From Lysinibacillus pakistanensis (lineage in GTDB: Bacteria; Bacillota; Bacilli; Bacillales_A; Planococcaceae), in contig BBDJ01000042.1 in assembly GCA_001312325.1 (NCBI GenBank), positions 1 through 33,273 on the forward strand: a stretch of DNA of 33,273 nt, in the 5' to 3' direction. The notes beneath the pieces are model-generated. The model was not told the DNA's origin. It made no database searches and saw only the letters and a list, made by a program, of their open reading frames with translations. This document shows positions 28,351-33,273 of this stretch, piece by piece (positions within the stretch are counted from its first letter, which is position 1; each line of letters opens with the position of its first letter). The translations under genes were made by a program, and so were the position numbers.

Positions 28351-28455
28351 AGATATGAATATCTCGAGAAATGAAACAATGAACGAATTAAACAAAAACT
28401 GGCTGGCATGAGTCCAGTAAAATACCGAACATATGCCAGCCAATTAACTGCATAA
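28351..28455 (+). mobile_element. 3' remnant of an IS3-family transposase (OrfB)
   Basis: The plus strand reads NNERIKQKLAGMSPVKYR, then TYASQLTA and a stop at 28455. This is the typical C-terminus of IS3/IS150-type OrfB integrases (YYNNERIKxKLxGMSPxxYR). Upstream the frame is interrupted by TGA at 28372-28374 where a Tyr would be expected, and no DDE catalytic core is present, so only the tail survives. The following AACTTTAAGGGGGGCCAAAA may be the old right end of the element. Confidence 0.7.
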
Positions 28456-28577
28456 TAAAATTCTAACTTTAAGGGGGGCCAAAAGGCTTCTAGTGCATCT
28501 TAGTATTTATCTTTTATTGGCAAATTGTTAGAAGTCACTATAATATTCACTTTGCTTGATTGTAACAGCAATATTTG

Positions 28578-29091
28578 CTATACCCACTCCTCACCTAAAA
28601 CAGCATAATAGTATTCATCCCACCATTCATCACCATTCGGGATACATTTTTTTAAAATATCCTTCACGTCTCATGCCGATTTTCTCCATTACACGATAGG
28701 AGGCAATATTTTCAGGCTGGCATGTTGCGATGATTCGATGAAGGTTCATTTCCTTGAACCCATAGTGTAGTACAGCTTTTGCTGCCTCAGAAGCATAGCC
28801 TTTGTTGTAGTATTTCGGATTAAAGACCCAGCCAATTTCATATGTATGGTCGCCAAAATATTGATGAAAAACAATATGACCAATGATCAAATTCTCTTCT
28901 ATTAAAGTAACTGGAAAGTATTTTGCTTGCTCACCACTATTGTCTGATACAAATTTCTTAGCCATGTCCTCGTTAAAAACACCTTCAGGAATATACTTCA
29001 TCACATGGCTATCGGATGTATAGTCATAGACTGCCTGCCAATCGTCCTCCTTAAAATTTCGAATAAGTAATCTATTTGTTTCTATCTTCAT
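28578..29091 (-). CDS. RimJ/RimL-type GNAT N-acetyltransferase (one frame break)
   Basis: This encodes 170 residues after removing one base from T28647-28653; the repaired C-terminus GDEWWDEYYYAVLGEEW with stop 28578 is the normal family ending. The ATG at 29091 has GGAGG upstream (MKIETNRLLIRNFKEDDWQA). GNAT features: IGHIVFHQYFGDHTYEIGWV (strands 4-5), YYNKGYASEAAKAVLHYGF (acetyl-CoA loop, Q/RxxGxG/A variant NKGYAS) and PENIASYRVMEKIGMRREGY. It transfers acetyl from acetyl-CoA to a protein N-terminus or small amine; the substrate is unknown. It sits alone in the yneB-ynzC insertion. Confidence 0.85.
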
Positions 29092-29284
29092 GTATTTTCC
29101 TCCATGCAAGTAAATTTTTAAAAGCTCTCTATATATAGTTATACACATCTATCTTCTGAAAGTCATGTAATCTGTGGTATTTTTTACTAAAGTAAAAGGG
29201 TTGGTATAACTGCATTTTAAGGGAATACATGCTATACTTTGCATACCAAATACATTAAGATATGTACTGGAAAGGTGTGTAACT

Positions 29285-29519
29285 ATGTTATCAAAGGAAA
29301 AAAATTAAGCGAATCAATGAACTTTCTGCCAAAGCAAAGAATGGAACATTATCGGAGGCAGAAGCGAAGGAGCAAACAGCACTTCGTAAAGAGTATTTAG
29401 ATACATTTAGAGCAACTATGCGTGATACCATTGAAAATGTAAAAGTGGTAGATATAGAAGGAAATGATGTAACACCTGAAAAGGTAAAACAAGCGAAAAA
29501 AAATAAATTTCTAAATTAA
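29285..29519 (+). CDS. ynzC: YnzC-like DUF896 protein (one frame break)
   Basis: After removing one A from 29298-29304 this is 77 residues, the same as Bacillus YnzC. It reads MLSKEKIKRINELSAKAKNG, with EYLDTFRATMRDTIENVKV and the conserved GNDVTPEKVKQ before a basic tail. DUF896 proteins are small two-helix proteins; YnzC belongs to the SOS operon with YneA and YneB in Bacillus. Here it is about 1.9 kb away from yneB and no LexA box is seen directly upstream, so SOS control may be lost. A -10-like TATACT lies about 50 bases upstream. The eight-A run near the 3' end is in frame as written. Confidence 0.85.
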
Positions 29520-29520
29520 T

Positions 29521-29720
29521 GTGACACATTTAGATCAATTACGCCTCAGCGTAATTGAGTCCGGATTTTGAATTGTGTTAGCACAATTCACTCCATTCAA
29601 AATCCGTGACATCCGCCGGAGGCATTATCTTTATTCAGTTGACCTTATATGGTTTATGGCTGTGAAAATATTATAACTATTACTTTATAATGAGGTTGGA
29701 TTTTCTACTGAATAAAGATA
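29521..29720. repeat. Compound hairpin repeat between ynzC and tkt
   Basis: Three palindromic units follow in order: AATTACGC-CTCA-GCGTAATT; a long stem CGGATTTTGAATTGTG ... CACAAT ... CAAAATCCG ending in CGCCGGAGGC; and a ~93-bp segment bounded by the inverted repeat ATCTTTATTCAGT (29627-29639) / ACTGAATAAAGAT (29707-29719). There is no coding frame. The bounded segment resembles a miniature inverted-repeat element; similar pieces are recalled from Lysinibacillus intergenic regions but were not searched. Confidence 0.6.
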
Positions 29721-29775
29721 AAGTATGTTACAAATGCTAAATAGTATAACAAAAGCATTGTTTTCTGTGGCAATG

Positions 29776-29804
29776 TTGACTAAACTGTAGAAGAACAATA
29801 TATA
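29776..29804 (+). promoter_or_regulatory. Promoter of tkt
   Basis: -35 TTGACT (29776-29781) and -10 TATATA (29799-29804) are 17 bases apart, 25 bases before the tkt ATG and downstream of the repeat cassette. tkt can therefore be expressed independently of ynzC. Confidence 0.7.
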
Positions 29805-29829
29805 GGACGAGAAAGGATGTCACAACAAA

Positions 29830-31826
29830 ATGACTCAACATGCGGATCAACTAGCGATTAATGCTATCCGAACATTGTCAATCGATGCAATTGAAAAAGC
29901 AAATTCAGGTCACCCAGGTTTACCGATGGGGGCAGCGCCAATGGCTTATACACTTTGGACAAAACAACTTCACCATAATCCAGCTAATCCGAAATGGTTT
30001 AACCGTGATCGTTTTGTACTTTCTGCAGGTCATGGCTCTATGCTACTGTACAGTTTACTTCATCTAGGTGGCTATGGCTTACCAATGGAGGAAATTCAAA
30101 ACTTCCGTCAATGGGATTCATTAACTCCAGGACATCCTGAATATGGTCATACAGTTGGGGTAGAGGCTACAACAGGTCCTCTAGGTCAAGGTATAGCTAT
30201 GACAGTAGGTATGGCAATGGCTGAGCGTCATTTAGCAGCTACTTACAATAAACCAGGTCATGACATTGTTGATCACTATACATTCGCACTTTGTGGCGAT
30301 GGTGACTTAATGGAAGGTGTAGCAGCAGAAGCTATTTCTTTAGCGGGTCACTTAAAACTTGAAAAATTAATCGTACTTTACGATTCTAATGATATTTCTC
30401 TTGATGGTGATTTAGAAAAATCATTCTCAGAAAATGTTCAAAAACGTTTCGAATCATATGGCTGGAACTATTTAAAAGTAGCAGATGGCACAGATGTTGA
30501 AGCCATTAACTCAGCTATCGAGGAAGCTAAAAAAATCAACTGGCAAACCAACACTGATTGAAGTGAAAACGGTGATTGGTTTCGGTTCTCCAAATAAATC
30601 AGGTAAAGCAGATTCACATGGTGCACCACTTGGTACAGATGAAGTTGTATTAACGAAAGCAGCCTATGAATGGGCACATGAACCATTCCAAATTCCTGCT
30701 GAAGTATACGATACATTTAATGCTGCCGCTGAAGTGCAAGGAGCACAGCCTGAAGAAGCTTGGAATGCTAAATTTGCAGCTTATAAACAAGAATTCCCAG
30801 AGCTAGCTGCTCAATTTGAAAAAGCAATGAATGGCGAATTACCAGAGGACTTTGCTTCTGAGTTACCAGTTTATGAAGCAGGTAAATCTGTAGCAACACG
30901 TTCTTCTTCAGGTGATGCGATTAATGCCATTGCGAAGAAAACACCATCATTCTTTGGTGGTTCTGCTGACCTTGCAGGCTCCAATAAAACAACGATGAAG
31001 GGGGCAGGCGATTTCTCTGCAGATGATTATGCTGGCCGTAATATCTGGTTTGGTGTACGTGAATTTGCAATGGGTGCTGCTATGAACGGTATGGCTCTTC
31101 ACGGTGGTTTAAATGTATTTGGTGGTACGTTCTTCGTCTTCTCTGATTACGTTCGTCCAGCCGTTCGCCTTTCTGCATTAATGGGTCTTCCTGTAACGTA
31201 TGTATTTACGCATGACTCGATTGCAGTAGGGGAAGATGGTCCAACACATGAACCAATCGAACACCTTGCATCATTACGTGCAATGCCAAATCTATCTGTT
31301 ATTCGCCCTGCAGATGCAAATGAATCAGCAGTTGCTTGGGAGCTTGCCGTAGCATCAGAAAAAAACGCCAACTGTTTTAGTGCTATCTCGTCAAAACTTG
31401 CCTGTATTGAATGCATCTATTGATACGGTACGTGAAGGAGTTGCGAAGGGTGCTTATACAGTATCTCCAGCTTCAAAAGACGTGGCAGATGCAATTTTAA
31501 TTGCAACTGGCTCTGAGGTTTCACTTGCTGTGGAAGCACAAAAAGCATTAAAAGCAGAAGGTATGGATGTAGCAGTTGTATCAATGCCATCTATGGATCG
31601 CTTTGAAAAGCAAGATGCAGCTTACAAAGAATCTGTTCTACCAAAAGCTGTGACAAAACGTCTTGCCATTGAAATGGGTGCGTCATTCGGCTGGCATAAA
31701 TATACTGGCTTTGAAGGTGACGTTCTTGCTATCGACAAGTTCGGCGCATCAGCACCAGGTGAATTAGTGATGGAGAAGTATGGATTTACAGTAGAGAATG
31801 TTGTAGAGAAGGTAAAAGCTCTCTAA
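29830..31826 (+). CDS. tkt: Transketolase (two frame breaks)
   Basis: This encodes 664 residues after removing one A each from 30529-30535 and 31359-31365, the usual transketolase length. Landmarks: [38 protein letters not shown], the thiamine-diphosphate motif [20 protein letters not shown] ending near YDSN, the pyrimidine-domain [38 protein letters not shown], and a C-terminal domain with [13 protein letters not shown]. It moves two-carbon ketol units between sugar phosphates in the pentose phosphate pathway and needs thiamine diphosphate and Mg. AAGGA lies about 12 bases before the ATG. Disruption would be very costly, so both breaks are almost certainly sequence errors. Confidence 0.95.
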
Positions 31827-31836
31827 TATCTTGAGG

Positions 31837-31888
31837 TACCGCAATACTCAGTAGGGTTAAAAACCCTCTGAGTGCTGCGGTATTTTTT
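31837..31888 (+). terminator. Terminator of tkt
   Basis: TACCGCAATACTCAG pairs with CTGAGTGCTGCGGTA (two mismatched positions), with an inner AGGGTT/AACCCT extension, followed by six T residues. It overlaps the 3' end of the convergent gene at 31857. Confidence 0.85.
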
Positions 31889-32204
31889 CATCTTTGGAAG
31901 ATTTTATGAGGGAAATCCAAATAGCTGCGCCATGAATACATAGAGTGGCAATAAATATGAAGAAGCTCTTTGCACTCCCTCCGATATTGAGCTCATCGGC
32001 TATAATACCACTAAACCAAAGCAGTTGACCTGAAATAAGGATAGAAAGTCCTGCAAACAGAAGACAAAACCAAGTTGGTACATTTTTAATAAAGACAATC
32101 AACAGCAATATAATAGCGAACAGCAATATGACCTCAAAAATAGGATCGAGTAGAGAAAACGAATGATTTGTAACAAATTGTTTATAAGTAAAATGTGTTT
32201 CCAT
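31857..32204 (-). CDS. Small membrane protein of unknown function
   Basis: This encodes 115 residues and was not recognised. The ATG at 32204 has AGGAGGA 7 bases upstream (METHFTYKQFVTNHSFSLLD). Three or four hydrophobic helices are seen: PIFEVILLFAIILLLIVFIK, WFCLLFAGLSILISGQLLWF and FFIFIATLCIHGAAIWISLI, ending with a charged tail KSSKDEKIPQHSEGF. The last codons lie in the tkt terminator stem, so the two genes converge tightly. The frame is intact. Confidence 0.6.
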   Translation of the reverse strand: METHFTYKQFVTNHSFSLLDPIFEVILLFAIILLLIVFIKNVPTWFCLLFAGLSILISGQLLWFSGIIADELNIGGSAKSFFIFIATLCIHGAAIWISLIKSSKDEKIPQHSEGF

Positions 32205-32334
32205 ACAATTCCTCCTTATACTAAGTAATAACGATAATAGAATGAGAAGGTTCAATTTTCCTTAAAATTTATATTACCATTATTTCCTTATCTGTGTACA
32301 ATTAGAAAAGATTTTGAAGAAGTGGGGTAGAGAT

Positions 32335-32988
32335 ATGAAGAACTATAGAGTAATATTATTTGATTTAGACGGCACCTTGTCTGATCCTAAAATCGGTATA
32401 ACAAAATCGGTTCAGTACGCTTTAGAAAAGATGGAGATTATCGAGGAGGATTTGGATAGGCTTGAGACATTTATCGGTCCACCATTGCAAGTATCTCTTG
32501 CTGAACAATATGGAATGGATGTGGCACAAATCCATCAAGCAATTGCTTATTATCGTGAACGATTTTCGAAAAAGGGCATGTATGAAAATAAACTCTATCC
32601 ACAAGTAACCTCCTTATTAGCGAATTTGAAGGAGCAAGGCTATCAATTAGCAGTGGCTACGTCTAAGCCAACCGTTTTTGCGGAACAAATTTTAAGCTAT
32701 TTTAACCTTGAGCAGTTCTTTGACCTTGTGGTGGGAAGTCATTTAGATGGCACACGATCCGCAAAAGGTGAGATCATCGCGTTTGTTCTAGAAAGCTTTA
32801 GCGAGGTTCCCCGTCAGCATTTTATTATGATAGGAGATCGAAAATACGATATTGCTGGCGCACAAGAAAATCAAATTGATTCTATTGGAGTAACATACGG
32901 CTTCGGATCATTGGAAGAACTACAGCATGCCCAAGCAACGTATATTGTGAGTAGTGTCCAAGAGCTTCAGGAGATTTTTAATCAATAA
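32335..32988 (+). CDS. HAD-family phosphatase, phosphoglycolate phosphatase-like
   Basis: An intact gene of 217 residues. HAD motif I VILFDLDGTLSDP (nucleophile and acid Asp), an alpha-helical cap (about residues 15-80, FIGPPLQVSLAEQYGMD), motif II VATSKP, motif III Lys in SAKGEIIAF, and motif IV MIGDRKYDIAGA are all present. The IGPPL and GDRKYD forms are typical of the PGP/YjjG-like group in Firmicutes, which hydrolyse phosphoglycolate or nucleotide monophosphates; the exact substrate cannot be told. The ATG at 32335 was preferred, with a GGGGT site upstream; TTG 32314 is also in frame. Confidence 0.85.
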   Translation: MKNYRVILFDLDGTLSDPKIGITKSVQYALEKMEIIEEDLDRLETFIGPPLQVSLAEQYGMDVAQIHQAIAYYRERFSKKGMYENKLYPQVTSLLANLKEQGYQLAVATSKPTVFAEQILSYFNLEQFFDLVVGSHLDGTRSAKGEIIAFVLESFSEVPRQHFIMIGDRKYDIAGAQENQIDSIGVTYGFGSLEELQHAQATYIVSSVQELQEIFNQ

Positions 32989-33016
32989 AAAAACTGCATT
33001 ACTAAAAATGCAGTTT
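32984..33016. terminator. Hairpin after the HAD gene
   Basis: AAACTGCATT (32991-33000) pairs perfectly with AATGCAGTTT (33007-33016). An A run precedes it (a T run on the minus strand), so it would terminate well in the minus direction. On the plus strand it has only three T residues within the stem. Confidence 0.55.
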
Positions 33017-33102
33017 CATGTTGTTGAAATACTATTATGTCAATGAAATCAAGGTGACAAATTAAAAAGTAATAGCCCTTTTTCAAAACGAGGGGGTTGA
33101 TC

Positions 33103-33273
33103 GTATTTTCTTCTGGTATTTTACACAAATGTAAAGTATAAATTGAAATCTTAGCCATCACTATATTGCTAAAAATGGAGTTTAGGTAACATTTCCCTAT
33201 ACAAAAGCAGTGTTAGCAATAAGTGGCTTTATGTATCGTTACAAAGTAGTTTTATGCACAAAATGTAGGTTGA
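33103..33273. repeat. Dispersed repeat, right copy (pair of 188-362)
   Basis: Similar over its whole length to 188-362 and in the same orientation, with the last 30 bases (AAAGTAGTTTTATGCACAAA onward) identical. Pairing of AGCCATCACTATATTGCT with AGCAATAAGTGGCT is better here than in the left copy. It is cut by the window edge. Confidence 0.7.

Overview
The window looks like chromosomal DNA of a low-GC, spore-forming, Gram-positive bacillus, most likely Lysinibacillus or a close relative in the Planococcaceae. The evidence is a CotD-type spore coat gene, strong GGAGG ribosome sites, frequent GTG/TTG starts, a YfmC-like iron receptor, and the lexA / yneA-yneB / ynzC / tkt order known from Bacillus. 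No rRNA, tRNA, CRISPR array or intact insertion sequence is visible.

Two things govern how the window should be read. First, about 40 reading-frame breaks are present, nearly all at A or T runs of 6-9 bases, and each is repaired by removing one base. A few breaks need one or two bases added. After repair every gene length is divisible by three and family motifs run through, so these are treated as sequence errors, not gene death. Gene spans below are for the repaired genes. Second, several intergenic spaces hold dispersed repeats, including a related pair at the two ends of the window.

Layout. 1-52: start of an unidentified minus-strand gene. 53-860: repeats and a lone terminator. 870-1220: cotD-like coat gene (-). 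1560-5635: Fur-controlled Fe-citrate/siderophore uptake genes yfmC, yfmD, yfmE, yfmF, followed by a decayed fragment. 5980-6496: small lipoprotein. 6476-9150: minus-strand operon of a GntR/YtrA-type repressor, ABC ATPase, ABC permease and CPBP membrane protease, with a promoter and a palindromic operator. 9576-12019: orphan phi-LC3-type holin and a DUF2339 multi-membrane protein.

12090-24148: a complete type IV pilus locus of monoderm type. A minus-strand operon encodes two small prepilins and a 567-residue PilX-like protein with a bactofilin-like C-terminal half. The divergent plus-strand operon encodes a VanW-family protein, PilB (extension ATPase), PilT (retraction ATPase), PilC, the major pilin, PilM, PilN, PilO and the prepilin peptidase PilD. 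A class-I glutamine amidotransferase follows, then a terminator.

24976-27353: a DUF4303-like gene, then lexA diverging from yneA-yneB across a cluster of LexA boxes that overlap both promoters. 27361-29284: material between yneB and ynzC (zinc-ribbon gene, IS3 transposase tail, GNAT acetyltransferase) that separates genes adjacent in Bacillus. 29285-31826: ynzC, a repeat cassette and tkt. 31857-32988: a small membrane protein (-) and a HAD phosphatase. 33103-33273: second copy of the left-end repeat.
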